A DNA stretch of 64,000 nucleotides from CADEED01 sp036677145 (GCA_036677145.1 JAKFFF010000053.1:1-64000); one strand, 5' to 3'. Positions 55,578 to 63,722 are shown, numbered from the stretch's first letter. A program made the numbers and translations. The notes: a model not told the origin generated them from the letters alone.

Positions 55578-58500
55578 GTATTCACCGGGCGTACCGTGAG
55601 CAGCGTGTCGCCGGCGCTGGCGCCGGTTCCCGCCTTCTGATGAATCGAAACGATCGTGCCGGCGCCTTCGGCCAGGACCGCGATTTCCATTTTCATCGCC
55701 TCCATGACGACGAGCGTGTCGCCTTTCTGCACCTGCTGGCCGGCGGCAACCTTGATCTGCCACACGCTGCCGGAAACCGGCGAGGTGACCGCTATGCAGT
55801 CGTCGGGCAGCGCCGGTGGCGCCGACCTTATGGAGGACTCGATGACCGGAGTTTCGGCGACGCCCGCGATGCGCCAACGTTCGCGCTCGGCCTCGAATGC
55901 ATCACGTTGCCCGCGGCGGAAGGCGTCGATCGACGCGCGCTCCTTGTCCAGGAAGCCGAGGTATTCGCCCAGGTCGAGGTGCGACTCCTCGATGCGCAGC
56001 GGATGACGTCCATATGGAAATCCATTGCGCAGCTCGAGCAATTCTTCGGCGCTCACCGGATAGAAGCGGATCTGGTCGAAGAAGCGCAGCAGCCACTGCC
56101 GGCCGCCGCGGAAGTCTTCGGTCTGCCGGTAGCGGTTCCACATCTGCACGGTGCGGCCGACGAACTGGTAACCGCCGGGACCTTCCATGCCGTACACACA
56201 TAGATAGGCGCCGCCGATGCCGACGGCGTTCTCCGGGGTCCAGGTGCGCGCCGGGTTGTACTTCGTCGTGACGAGCCGGTGGCGCGGATCGAGCGGAGTC
56301 GCGACCGGCGCGCCGAGATACACATCGCCCAGGCCCATGACCAGGTAGCTCGCGCCAAACACGATGTCGCGCACCGCCTCGCGCGAGGCGAGGCCATTGA
56401 TGCGCCGGATGAACTCGATGTTGTCCGGGCACCAGGGCGCATCGGCGCGCACGGATTGATAACGCTCCGTCGCGAGCTGGGTGGCCGGGTCGTCCCAGGA
56501 CAAGGGCAGGTGCACGATGCGGCTCGGCAGACGCATGTCATCGACACTCGGAAGTTTTTCGATCGCGGCCATCAGCCGCTCGAGCACGGCGCCTTCGGAG
56601 ATCCGCGCCGAATCGAAATGAATCTGCAGCGAGCGGATGCCGGGCGTGAGATCGATGAACGTCGATTCGCGGCGCGCATTGAGCTGCTCGAGCAGCGCCT
56701 GTACCTGGAAGCGCAACACGAGATCGAGCACCGGCGGGCCGAACTCCACCAGCAGATTGCTCTCGCCCGCGCGGCGCACGCAGATCTCCGCGTGGTTGGC
56801 GGAGGCGGGCACGGTGTGCACGATCGAAGGATTGCTGCGCGAGTGCTGGGGCGCGGCGGGCCTGAAGCGCGTGAATCTCAGTTTGTCGCCGGGACGCAGC
56901 TGGCCGATCTTCCACAGGTCGTCGTCGATGATGGTCACGGGACAGACGAAGCCGCCGAGGCTCGGCCCGTCGGGTCCGAGAATCACCGGCATGTCACCGG
57001 TGAAGTCGACGCTGCCGATCGCGTAGGCGTTGTCGTGGATGTTCGACGGATGCAGGCCCGCTTCGCCGCCGTCGCTGCGGGCCCAGGTGGGTTTTGGGCC
57101 GATGAGCCGCACGCCGGTGCGGCTGGAGTTGTAGTGCACTTCCCACTCGGTCGCGAAGAATGTCTTCATGTCTTCGGCGGTGAAGAAGTCGGGCGCGCCA
57201 TGCGGGCCATCCGTGACCGCCATGTACCAGGTGTGTCCGTACACGGGCCGTTCGCCGGCCGGAATCGGCGCGCAGCCATCGAGCCCATCGTCGAACGAGG
57301 CATCGCGACGCAGGCGTAACACGTCGCCGGTGCGCAGCGCGCGGCCGCCGTGTCCGCCGAATTGACCGAGCGTGAAAGTCGAGCGGCTGCCAAGGTACTC
57401 GGGCAGATCGAATCCGCCGCGCACCGCCAGATACGCGCGCTGGCCGGCGCCGCGGATCTTGCCGAGCGCGAGCACGCTGCCGCGTTTTACCGCCAGCGGT
57501 CGCCAGAACTCGACCGCGACTCCATCGAGCGTCGCGTCCATGGCCGCGCCCGCGAGCGCGATCGCCGCGTCGGCGTCGAAGCGCAGCGTCGCGCCCGTGA
57601 CCGTCATCTCGAGCGCGGCGGCGCCGGGCTCATTGCCGACCATGCGGTTCGCGAAGCGCAGCGCCAGCGAATCCATCGGTCCCGACGGAGGTACGCCCAC
57701 GTCCCACAGGCCCTGGCGACCCGGCCAGTCCTGGATGGTAGTTAGAGTGCCGGGCGCCAGGACCTCGATGCTGGGCAGGCGCAGCGTGTGTTGCGCCAGC
57801 ATGCCGGTGGTCTGCTCGCCGGCGGCGAACGTGGGGTGCTTCAGGATCGAAACCAGGTAGGGCAGGTTGGTCTCGATGCCGTCGATGCGTGAGCCCGTCA
57901 ACGCGCGCACCAGGTTCGCGGCCGCCTGCTCGCGTGTCGCGCCATGCGCGATCACCTTCGCGAGCATCGGGTCGTAATACCCGCTCACCTCCGTGCCGGC
58001 CTCTATCCAGCCATCGACGCGGATGCCGTCCCGGCCGGATGCCGGTAGTTTGACCTGCGTGAGCAGGCCGCTCGCCGGCCGGAAGTTGCGCGCCGGATCC
58101 TCGGCGTAGATGCGCGCCTGTATCGCGTGGCCACGTGGCGCATGTTCGTACGCGCGCAGATCGGGCGGCGCGCCGGCGGCCGTGCGGATCATCCATTCGA
58201 CCAGATCGATGCCGCCGACTTCTTCGGTTACACCGTGTTCGACCTGCAATCTCGTGTTCACTTCGAGGAAGTAGAACCGCGCGTTGTCGACGTCGTAGAC
58301 GAATTCGACGGTGCCCGCGGAGCGATATCCCACGGCCGCTCCGAGTTTCGCCGCGGCGGCGTGCAGCTCGCGGCGCGCCATCCCGGTGAGATTCGGCGCC
58401 GGAGATTCCTCGATGACTTTCTGGTTGCGCCGCTGCACCGAGCAGTCGCGTTCGCCGAGTGCGATGACGGTGCCGCGGCCATCACCGAAGATCTGCACTT

Positions 58501-59125
58501 CGATGTGCCGCGCGCGCGCCACGAATTTTTCGAGAAACACGCCGGCGTTCTTGAAATTGCCGGCGGCGAGCCGTTGCACGGCCGCGAACGACTCTTCGAG
58601 GTCACGCGCCGAGTCGCAACGGCGCATGCCGATGCCGCCGCCACCCGCGGTGCTCTTGAGCATGACGGGGTAGCCGATCTTTTCGGCCGCGGTGAGTGCC
58701 GCGGGAAGATCCTGCAGGAGATCGGTGCCCGGCAGCAGCGGCAACCCGCTGCGCAACGCGAGCTCGCGCGCGGTGTGTTTGAGCCCGAAGTCGCGCATCT
58801 GTGCGGGTGTCGGGCCGATGAACGCGATCCCGGCTGCCTCGCAGGCGGCCGCGAACTGTGCGTTCTCCGACAGGAATCCGTAACCGGGATGGATCGCCTG
58901 CGCACCCGACAGGCGCGCGATCTCGAGGATGCGGTCCTGCCGCAGGTAACTTTCCGCCGCGGGCGCCGGACCCAGTAGATAGGCCTCGTCGGCCGTGCGC
59001 ACGTGCGGCGCGTTGGCGTCTATCTCGGAGTAGACCGCGACGGAGCGCAGCCCCATCGACTTCACGGTTCGAAGGATGCGGCACGCGATGGCGCCGCGGT
59101 TGGCGATCAGTATTTTCTGGAGCAT
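55574..59125 (-). CDS. Urea-carboxylase-family biotin enzyme, probably guanidine carboxylase
   Basis: 1183 aa, full length for the family. Domains in order: biotin carboxylase (MLQKILIANRGAIACRI; ATP-grasp loop TAGGGGIGMRR; ERDCSVQRRNQKVIEE), KipA/AHS2-like (IQDWPGRQGLWDVGVPPSGPMD), KipI/AHS1-like (HFDSARISEGAVLERL), carboxyltransferase C-part, and a biotinyl domain with MEAMKME near the end. The biotin-dependent enzyme carboxylates urea to allophanate or guanidine to carboxyguanidine. The guanidine riboswitch and the two DUF1989 genes upstream point to guanidine. The residue that separates the two specificities was not checked by alignment. Confidence 0.92.
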   Translation of the reverse strand: MLQKILIANRGAIACRILRTVKSMGLRSVAVYSEIDANAPHVRTADEAYLLGPAPAAESYLRQDRILEIARLSGAQAIHPGYGFLSENAQFAAACEAAGIAFIGPTPAQMRDFGLKHTARELALRSGLPLLPGTDLLQDLPAALTAAEKIGYPVMLKSTAGGGGIGMRRCDSARDLEESFAAVQRLAAGNFKNAGVFLEKFVARARHIEVQIFGDGRGTVIALGERDCSVQRRNQKVIEESPAPNLTGMARRELHAAAAKLGAAVGYRSAGTVEFVYDVDNARFYFLEVNTRLQVEHGVTEEVGGIDLVEWMIRTAAGAPPDLRAYEHAPRGHAIQARIYAEDPARNFRPASGLLTQVKLPASGRDGIRVDGWIEAGTEVSGYYDPMLAKVIAHGATREQAAANLVRALTGSRIDGIETNLPYLVSILKHPTFAAGEQTTGMLAQHTLRLPSIEVLAPGTLTTIQDWPGRQGLWDVGVPPSGPMDSLALRFANRMVGNEPGAAALEMTVTGATLRFDADAAIALAGAAMDATLDGVAVEFWRPLAVKRGSVLALGKIRGAGQRAYLAVRGGFDLPEYLGSRSTFTLGQFGGHGGRALRTGDVLRLRRDASFDDGLDGCAPIPAGERPVYGHTWYMAVTDGPHGAPDFFTAEDMKTFFATEWEVHYNSSRTGVRLIGPKPTWARSDGGEAGLHPSNIHDNAYAIGSVDFTGDMPVILGPDGPSLGGFVCPVTIIDDDLWKIGQLRPGDKLRFTRFRPAAPQHSRSNPSIVHTVPASANHAEICVRRAGESNLLVEFGPPVLDLVLRFQVQALLEQLNARRESTFIDLTPGIRSLQIHFDSARISEGAVLERLMAAIEKLPSVDDMRLPSRIVHLPLSWDDPATQLATERYQSVRADAPWCPDNIEFIRRINGLASREAVRDIVFGASYLVMGLGDVYLGAPVATPLDPRHRLVTTKYNPARTWTPENAVGIGGAYLCVYGMEGPGGYQFVGRTVQMWNRYRQTEDFRGGRQWLLRFFDQIRFYPVSAEELLELRNGFPYGRHPLRIEESHLDLGEYLGFLDKERASIDAFRRGQRDAFEAERERWRIAGVAETPVIESSIRSAPPALPDDCIAVTSPVSGSVWQIKVAAGQQVQKGDTLVVMEAMKMEIAVLAEGAGTIVSIHQKAGTGASAGDTLLTVRPVNT

Positions 59126-59216
59126 TGCGCAGTACCACCCGCTTGGGCGCTGCGCCAGGTCGTCCCGGCGTTGACGAATGTTCCAGGCGGGTCGTCCCGC
59201 CGGCGGGAGCGCGCGG

Positions 59217-59840
59217 TCATGCGCTCTCCCGGGTAATGACTCTGACAGGCGTCGGATTGAAGGCGTTGCAGGGATTGTTGAGCTGCGGGCAATTCGAGAT
59301 GAGCACCAGCACGTCCATGAGCGCGCGCAGCTCGACGTAGCGGCCCGCCGCGGAAATGCCGTCGGCGAATCGCAAGCCGCCCGCCGGTGTCACCGGCACG
59401 TTCATGAAGAAATTGATGTTCGAAGGAAGGTCGCGTTTCGTCAGCCGCGGGCCCGTCTCGTCGTCGTGGCGCGTCAGCGCCAGCAGAAAGCTGTCACGGC
59501 AGTTGTGCATGTGGCGCTTCTCCAGCGCATATCGCACCGTGTTGCTCTCCGCCGAGCAGGCGCCGCCGAGCGTGTCGTGGCGCCCGCAGGTGTCTTCGCC
59601 GATTTCGAGCAGCGGCCGGCCGCGGTTCGTCATCAGCACCGTGCCAGTGGTCAGGTAGATGCCGCGCTGCGCCTGGATCGTGTTCTGCGCGCTGTAATGT
59701 TCGGCCGTATCGAGCGCGTTATAGAAGAGGGTGTCTACCGCCTGGTTGCCTTCGAGATCCACGATGCGCAGGATCTGGCCGCGGCGGATCGTACCGATCC
59801 ACGGCTCGCCGGCCGGAATGACGGTATCGATGAGGCTCAC
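59217..59840 (-). CDS. DUF1989 protein (urea-amidolyase-associated 2), probable carboxyguanidine deiminase subunit
   Basis: 207 aa from a GTG at 59840 that overlaps the stop of the previous gene (GTGA). Conserved family pattern: DTLFYNALDTAEHYSAQNTI, GEDTCGRHDTLGGACSAESNTVRY, NINFFMNVPV, GRYVELRALMDVLVLISNCPQLNNPCNAFNPTPV, with Cys/His suited to a metal site. Long annotated as 'urea carboxylase-associated family', these paired proteins are reported as the two-subunit carboxyguanidine deiminase (CgdAB), giving allophanate and ammonia. Ninety-one bp before the carboxylase start, which includes a CCCGCCGGCGGG palindrome. Confidence 0.85.
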   Translation of the reverse strand: MSLIDTVIPAGEPWIGTIRRGQILRIVDLEGNQAVDTLFYNALDTAEHYSAQNTIQAQRGIYLTTGTVLMTNRGRPLLEIGEDTCGRHDTLGGACSAESNTVRYALEKRHMHNCRDSFLLALTRHDDETGPRLTKRDLPSNINFFMNVPVTPAGGLRFADGISAAGRYVELRALMDVLVLISNCPQLNNPCNAFNPTPVRVITRESA

Positions 59841-60538
59841 CCGTACGACCTCTCGGTATTGATGAAGCCGCGGGCATTCTCCGGACAACGGGTGCGGCAG
59901 ACATCGTCGGCCGCCGGTGGCTCGCCGCGCCGGGCACGCAGGGCAATGGCCGATGGCCGGTAGTTTGGCCCGTCCGCCAATGGATGCGGGCCGGCGTGCA
60001 GCAGTACGATCGTATCCATTTCGAAGCGCAGCTCGACGTATTGGCCAGCCCTGGCATTGCCGGGCCGCAGGTGCATCGCTCCCGCGTCATCCACGACGAC
60101 CTTGCTGAAGAAATTCAGATTCGCGACCAGGTCGCGCTCGCCGAGCCCGTATTTGCCGAGCTCGACCAGCATCGCTTCGCGGCCGCTGACGTATCGGGCG
60201 TTGCGCTGCTCCTGGAAACGCGTGGCGCCGTAACGCGCGGTGATGGCCGTGTCATCGGTGAGGCCGCAAAGCGGGTCGTGCCAGCCGCAGGTGTCGGCGA
60301 CGATCGAGCAGAGGATGCGTCCCATGTCCGAGTAACACACGCAGCCGGTGGTCAGGTGCGCGATGTGTTGCGCCTTGAGCGTGTCGGCCATGTTGTAGCG
60401 CTCGAGCGGCTGCTCGCGGCTGTAGAACAAAGCGGCAACGTTCGCATCGTCGGCCTGCGCGGTCAGGCGCAGCACGGTGCCGCGGCGCAAGACCCCGGAC
60501 CAATGTGAGCCACCGACGATTTCTTCTTCCCACAACAT
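59837..60538 (-). CDS. DUF1989 protein (urea-amidolyase-associated 1), probable carboxyguanidine deiminase subunit
   Basis: 233 aa from the ATG at 60538, with a GAGGGG ribosome-binding site. Paralogous to the next gene: ALFYSREQPLERYNMADTLKAQHI, ADTCGWHDPLCGLT, NLNFFSKVVV, GQYVELRFEMDTIVLLHAGPHPLAD, then a Cys-containing tail (DVCRTRCPENARGF). It is the first gene of the minus-strand operon and starts about 35 bases after the predicted sigma-54 transcription start, so its leader is too short for a riboswitch. Confidence 0.87.
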   Translation of the reverse strand: MLWEEEIVGGSHWSGVLRRGTVLRLTAQADDANVAALFYSREQPLERYNMADTLKAQHIAHLTTGCVCYSDMGRILCSIVADTCGWHDPLCGLTDDTAITARYGATRFQEQRNARYVSGREAMLVELGKYGLGERDLVANLNFFSKVVVDDAGAMHLRPGNARAGQYVELRFEMDTIVLLHAGPHPLADGPNYRPSAIALRARRGEPPAADDVCRTRCPENARGFINTERSYG

Positions 60539-60584
60539 GCGTGTTCTTGTCCCCTCGGGCGCCCGGCGCCGCGCCAGCGAATTT

Positions 60585-60599
60585 GCAAGGCGTGTACCA
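60585..60599 (-). promoter_or_regulatory. Sigma-54 (-24/-12) promoter for the enzyme operon
   Basis: The minus strand reads TGG-TACACGCCTT-GCAA: invariant GG (60598-60597) and GC (60586-60585) are separated by exactly ten bases, as required for RpoN. Match to TGGCAC-N5-TTGCA is good (one difference in the -24 box). Transcription should start near 60573. Confidence 0.75.
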
Positions 60600-60648
60600 G
60601 CCATGCCGCGCGGCCGTTGAGTGGAAAGCCGGATCCAGCGCCTCGCTT

Positions 60649-60665
60649 TGCACAGCGTTCGTGCG
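60649..60665 (+). promoter_or_regulatory. NtrC-type enhancer dyad 1
   Basis: GCAC-AGCGTTC-GTGC (core 60650-60664): the GCAC-N7-GTGC symmetry of NtrC sites (consensus TGCACCA-N3-TGGTGCA), with the outer T also present. It is about 70 bp upstream of the minus-strand promoter and about 90 bp upstream of the plus-strand one. Confidence 0.65.
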
Positions 60666-60679
60666 TGTCGGCGCCGGTT

Positions 60680-60696
60680 TGCCTGCGCTTGGTGCA
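60680..60696 (+). promoter_or_regulatory. NtrC-type half site (weak dyad)
   Basis: The right half TGGTGCA (60690-60696) is a perfect consensus half-site; the left half, 17 bp frame, is poor (TGCCT). It could be a weaker co-operative site between dyads 1 and 2. Confidence 0.45.
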
Positions 60697-60731
60697 AGAA
60701 CGAGTGCCAGCGCCGAGCGCGCGCGCCGAGT

Positions 60732-60748
60732 TGCACGACCTGCGTGCG
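60732..60748 (+). promoter_or_regulatory. NtrC-type dyad 2, abutting the importer promoter
   Basis: GCAC-GACCTGC-GTGC (60733-60747), again with seven-base spacing. It touches the -24 element of the importer promoter (GG at 60748-60749). Binding here might block rather than help RNA polymerase on the plus strand while serving as an enhancer for the minus-strand promoter. Confidence 0.55.
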
Positions 60749-60762
60749 GCACACGTCTTGCA
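60747..60762 (+). promoter_or_regulatory. Sigma-54 (-24/-12) promoter for the importer operon
   Basis: CGGCAC-ACGTC-TTGCA: GG at 60748-60749 and GC at 60760-60761, ten bases apart, near-perfect to TGGCAC-N5-TTGCA. The predicted start near 60773 places the riboswitch at the very 5' end of the transcript. Confidence 0.8.
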
Positions 60763-60781
60763 AATTTGCTCAGCACTAATG

Positions 60782-60892
60782 TGCGCCTAGGGTTCCGGTT
60801 GAGCGATCAACGCTGGTCCGAGAGACGCAATCCGATGGTTCGCAGGGATGCGCCAGGGATACACGGCGGGACAAAAGCCCGGGAGACGCCTC
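60782..60892 (+). promoter_or_regulatory. Guanidine-I (ykkC) riboswitch
   Basis: All the conserved blocks of the ykkC class appear in order and spacing: CTAGGGTTCCG (60787-60797), CTGGTCCGAGAGA (60812-60824), and ACACGGCGGGACAAAAGC (60861-60878) followed by CCGGGAGA. This class binds guanidinium. It ends about 30 bases before the ATG of the binding protein, and I see no terminator hairpin with T-run between, so control of translation (ribosome-binding site GGGAGAG at 60909-60915) is more likely than attenuation. Confidence 0.95.
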
Positions 60893-60921
60893 ATGACCTA
60901 AACAACACGGGAGAGACTCTC

Positions 60922-62004
60922 ATGGCTCGTTACTTTTCGCGTGCACTCATCACGTTCGTGCTCGCATCATTCGCGCTGGTCGCGCAATCCGCGAGCGCGC
61001 AGGCATCCAAAGAGAAGACCAGTTTCAAAGTCGCCTGGAGCATCTACGTCGGCTGGATGCCCTGGGACTACGCCGGTCAGAGCGGCATCCTCAAGAAGTG
61101 GGCCGACAAGTACGGCATCAAGATCGAGCTCACGCAGATCAACGACTACGTCGAGTCGATCAATCAATACACCGCGGGCCAGTACGACGCCTGCGTGATG
61201 ACCAACATGGACGCGTTGACGATTCCCGCCGCGGGTGGCGTGGATTCCACGGCGCTCATCGTCGGCGACTTCTCCAACGGCAATGACGGCATCGTGCTCA
61301 AGGGCACGGGCAAGAAGCTCGCCGACATCAAGGGGCAGTCGGTCAACCTGGTCGAGCTCTCCGTATCTCACTACCTGCTCGCGCGCGCGCTCGACACCGT
61401 CGGCCTCGCGGAGAAGGACATCAAGGTCGTGAACACTTCCGATGCGGACATGGTCGGCGCATTCGCGGCGTCGAGTGTCACCTCGGTGGTGACGTGGAAG
61501 CCGCTGCTGTCCGAGATCACCGCGGTGCCGAAGACGACGCTGGTGTTCGACTCCAGCAAGACGCCGGGCGAGATTCTCGATCTGATGATCGTGAACAGCG
61601 AAGTATTGAAGGCCAATCCGAAACTCGGCAAGGCGCTGGTGGGTGCCTGGTACGAGACGATGGCGCTGATGCAGGGCAAGGATGCGAAAACGACGGCCGC
61701 GCTCGAATCGATGGCGAAGGCCTCGGGCACCGACCTCGCGGGATTCAAGGGCCAGCTCGCGACCACTCATATGTACTGGACGCCGGCGAGCGCGGTGACC
61801 GCGACCACGAGTCCCGAGCTCGTCAAGAAGATGGACCTGGTGCGCAAGTTCTCTTTCGATCACGGCTTGCTGGGTGAAGGCGCGAAAAGCGTCGACGTGG
61901 TTGGCATTGCGTTCCCGGGCGGCGTGACGCTCGGTGACAAGGCCAACATCAAGCTGCGCTTCGACACGGCGTTCATGAAACAGGCGGCCGACGGCAAGCT
62001 CTAG
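60922..62004 (+). CDS. ABC importer substrate-binding protein (guanidine/urea type)
   Basis: 360 aa from the ATG at 60922 behind GGGAGAG. Signal peptide (LITFVLASFALVAQSASA) then an NMT1/SsuA-type binding fold: FKVAWSIYVGWMPWDYAGQSGILKKWADKYGIKIELTQINDYVESINQYTAGQYDACVMTNMDALT. It matches the group annotated as 'putative urea ABC transporter substrate-binding protein' next to urea carboxylases. With a guanidine riboswitch in its leader, the ligand is most likely guanidinium. It is the first gene of the importer operon. Confidence 0.9.
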   Translation: MARYFSRALITFVLASFALVAQSASAQASKEKTSFKVAWSIYVGWMPWDYAGQSGILKKWADKYGIKIELTQINDYVESINQYTAGQYDACVMTNMDALTIPAAGGVDSTALIVGDFSNGNDGIVLKGTGKKLADIKGQSVNLVELSVSHYLLARALDTVGLAEKDIKVVNTSDADMVGAFAASSVTSVVTWKPLLSEITAVPKTTLVFDSSKTPGEILDLMIVNSEVLKANPKLGKALVGAWYETMALMQGKDAKTTAALESMAKASGTDLAGFKGQLATTHMYWTPASAVTATTSPELVKKMDLVRKFSFDHGLLGEGAKSVDVVGIAFPGGVTLGDKANIKLRFDTAFMKQAADGKL

Positions 62005-62036
62005 ACAGACCATACGCGTCGTCGAGGGGGCGCCGC

Positions 62037-62852
62037 TTGCGCAGACTCATTAATCAGCACCCGGGGCGGGGCGCGCGCCTCGCCCTGGGCGCCTTGCCGT
62101 TCATCGCACTGCTCGTGGCGTATGTGATCGCCTCGCACCTGCGCCTCGCGGAAAATCCGAACGACAAACTACTGCCCGCGCTCGGCACCATCGCCGACAC
62201 GTTTCACGGCTACGCTTTCGAGGAAGACAGGCGCAGTGGCCAGATGTTGTTCTGGGTGGATACCTGGGCGAGCCTGCGGCGCATCGGCATCGCGTTGTTC
62301 ATCAGCGCGGCTGGTGCGTTGACGCTGGCGATCGCCATTGGCGTGGTGCCGCGGCTGCGAGCCCTGTTTTCACCACTGCTCAACACCGTCGCGATGATTC
62401 CGCCGCTCGCGATCCTGCCGATCCTGTTCATCGTGCTGGGGCTCGAGGAGACCGCGAAGGTCGCGTTGATCATCATCGGTGTCGCGCCCTGCGTCGCGCG
62501 CGATCTCGCGTTGCGCGTGGCCGAGTTGCCGAGGGAGCAACTGGTGAAGGTGCAGACACTTGGCGCTTCGACCTGGCAGATCGTGTGGCGAGTAATGCTG
62601 CCGCAGATGTGGCCGCGGCTCATCGACTCGCTGCGGCTGTCGATGGGTTCAGCGTGGTTGTTCCTGATCGCGGCCGAGGCCATCGCTTCGACGGAAGGCC
62701 TGGGTTATCGAATCTTTCTCGTGCGGCGCTATCTGGCGATGGACGTGATCCTGCCGTACGTCATCTGGATCACGCTGCTCGCGGTCGCGACCGACGCGCT
62801 GCTGCGTTTGTTGCGGGCGCGCGCCTTTCGCTGGGCGGAGCCGGAGCGCTGA
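62037..62852 (+). CDS. ABC importer permease
   Basis: 271 aa; the frame opens with a TTG (62037) behind a G-rich ribosome-binding stretch, with no better ATG. Six predicted helices; the EAA-type loop that contacts the ATPase is GASTWQIVWRVMLPQMWPRLIDSL. It belongs to the SsuC/TauC-like (BPD_transp_1) group, the usual partner of NMT1-type binding proteins. Thirty-two bp after the binding-protein gene and overlapping the ATPase gene by TGATG. Confidence 0.92.
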   Translation: MRRLINQHPGRGARLALGALPFIALLVAYVIASHLRLAENPNDKLLPALGTIADTFHGYAFEEDRRSGQMLFWVDTWASLRRIGIALFISAAGALTLAIAIGVVPRLRALFSPLLNTVAMIPPLAILPILFIVLGLEETAKVALIIIGVAPCVARDLALRVAELPREQLVKVQTLGASTWQIVWRVMLPQMWPRLIDSLRLSMGSAWLFLIAAEAIASTEGLGYRIFLVRRYLAMDVILPYVIWITLLAVATDALLRLLRARAFRWAEPER

Positions 62853-63604
62853 TGGCCACCGTTTCGATTCGCAATGTCTGGAAGGAATACGGCTCGACGG
62901 TCGTGCTGGAAAACGTCCGGCTCGAAATCGCCGATCACGAGTTCGTCACTATCGTGGGTGCATCCGGCTGCGGCAAGACGACGTTCCTGAAAATGTTGCT
63001 CGGCATGGAGCAGCCGACGCGTGGCCAGATCCTCATCGATGGCGTGCCGATCCGTCCCGAACCGGATCCGGCGCGCGGTGTCGTGTTCCAGCGTTACTCA
63101 TCGTTCCCGCACCTGACCGTGCTCGAAAACGTGATGCTGGGACTGGAGCTGCAGCAGTCGAGGCTGATCGGCAAGTTGTTCGGCGCGGCGCGCCGCGCCG
63201 CGCGCGACGCCGCGCTCGCGATGCTCGAATCCGTCGGGCTCGCGCACGCGCGAGATCGATACCCCGCGCAACTCTCGGGTGGCATGCAGCAGCGTATGTC
63301 GATCGCGCAGGCGGTGATCTGCAAGCCGAAGATCCTGCTGCTCGACGAACCGTTCGGCGCATTGGATCCCGGAGTCACGCAGGACATGCACTCACTCATC
63401 CTCCGACTGTGGGCCGAGAACCGCATGACGATCTTCATGGTGTCGCATGACATCAAGGAGAGTTTCATGCTCGGCACGCGCCTGCTGACGTTCGACAAGC
63501 TGCGCCATGACCCACAGGCGCCCGAGGCTTATGGCGCGAGTGTCACGTACGACATGCCGCTGAACCGGCGCGCGTTGAAGCGCGACGATACGGCCGCGGC
63601 ATAG
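62852..63604 (+). CDS. ABC importer ATP-binding protein
   Basis: 250 aa from the ATG at 62852. Walker A GASGCGKTT, Q-loop VFQRYSSFPHLTV, signature LSGGMQQRMSIAQAV, Walker B ILLLDEPFGALDP and H-loop MVSHDIKE are all intact. TauB/SsuB-like. It powers uptake by the preceding permease and binding protein. A variable 40-residue C-terminal tail (KLRHDPQAPEAYGASVTYDMPLNRR) is longer than in typical SsuB. Confidence 0.95.
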   Translation: MATVSIRNVWKEYGSTVVLENVRLEIADHEFVTIVGASGCGKTTFLKMLLGMEQPTRGQILIDGVPIRPEPDPARGVVFQRYSSFPHLTVLENVMLGLELQQSRLIGKLFGAARRAARDAALAMLESVGLAHARDRYPAQLSGGMQQRMSIAQAVICKPKILLLDEPFGALDPGVTQDMHSLILRLWAENRMTIFMVSHDIKESFMLGTRLLTFDKLRHDPQAPEAYGASVTYDMPLNRRALKRDDTAAA

Positions 63605-63722
63605 GCGGATTCCGCAGTCCGAGGGCTGCGGGCGTGACGTGCCACCCACAAACGCGTCCGCAAGCTCACTCCATCGATTCCCACGCTGGCGGCAGGCCCC
63701 CGCGAACGGTTAGCCTCGCCGG

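Larger units (their letters stand above)
1216..58982. repeat. Dispersed octamer family GTAGNTAG
   Basis: Copies found by eye. GTAGATAG on plus: 2707, 12781, 19679, 21195, 24402, 29813, 34811, 37057, 41250, 44834, 49121, 55286, 58975; on minus (CTATCTAC at): 1216, 14587, 46051, 48179. Core TAGATAG without the first G: 31238, 31736, 40459, 56201. GTAGTTAG on plus: 8800, 45438, 51653, 57738; on minus (CTAACTAC): 23751, 33763, 35688. GTAGCTAG: 27996, 33134, 42797. GTAGGTAG: 27290. For a sequence near 65% G+C, each octamer is expected less than once in 64 kb on both strands. Confidence 0.7.

Noticed and set aside
60539..60600. Second guanidine riboswitch in the leader of the enzyme operon
   Set aside because: The leader from the predicted start is only about 35 bases and lacks the ACACGGCGGGACAAAAGC block; only the plus-strand copy is real.
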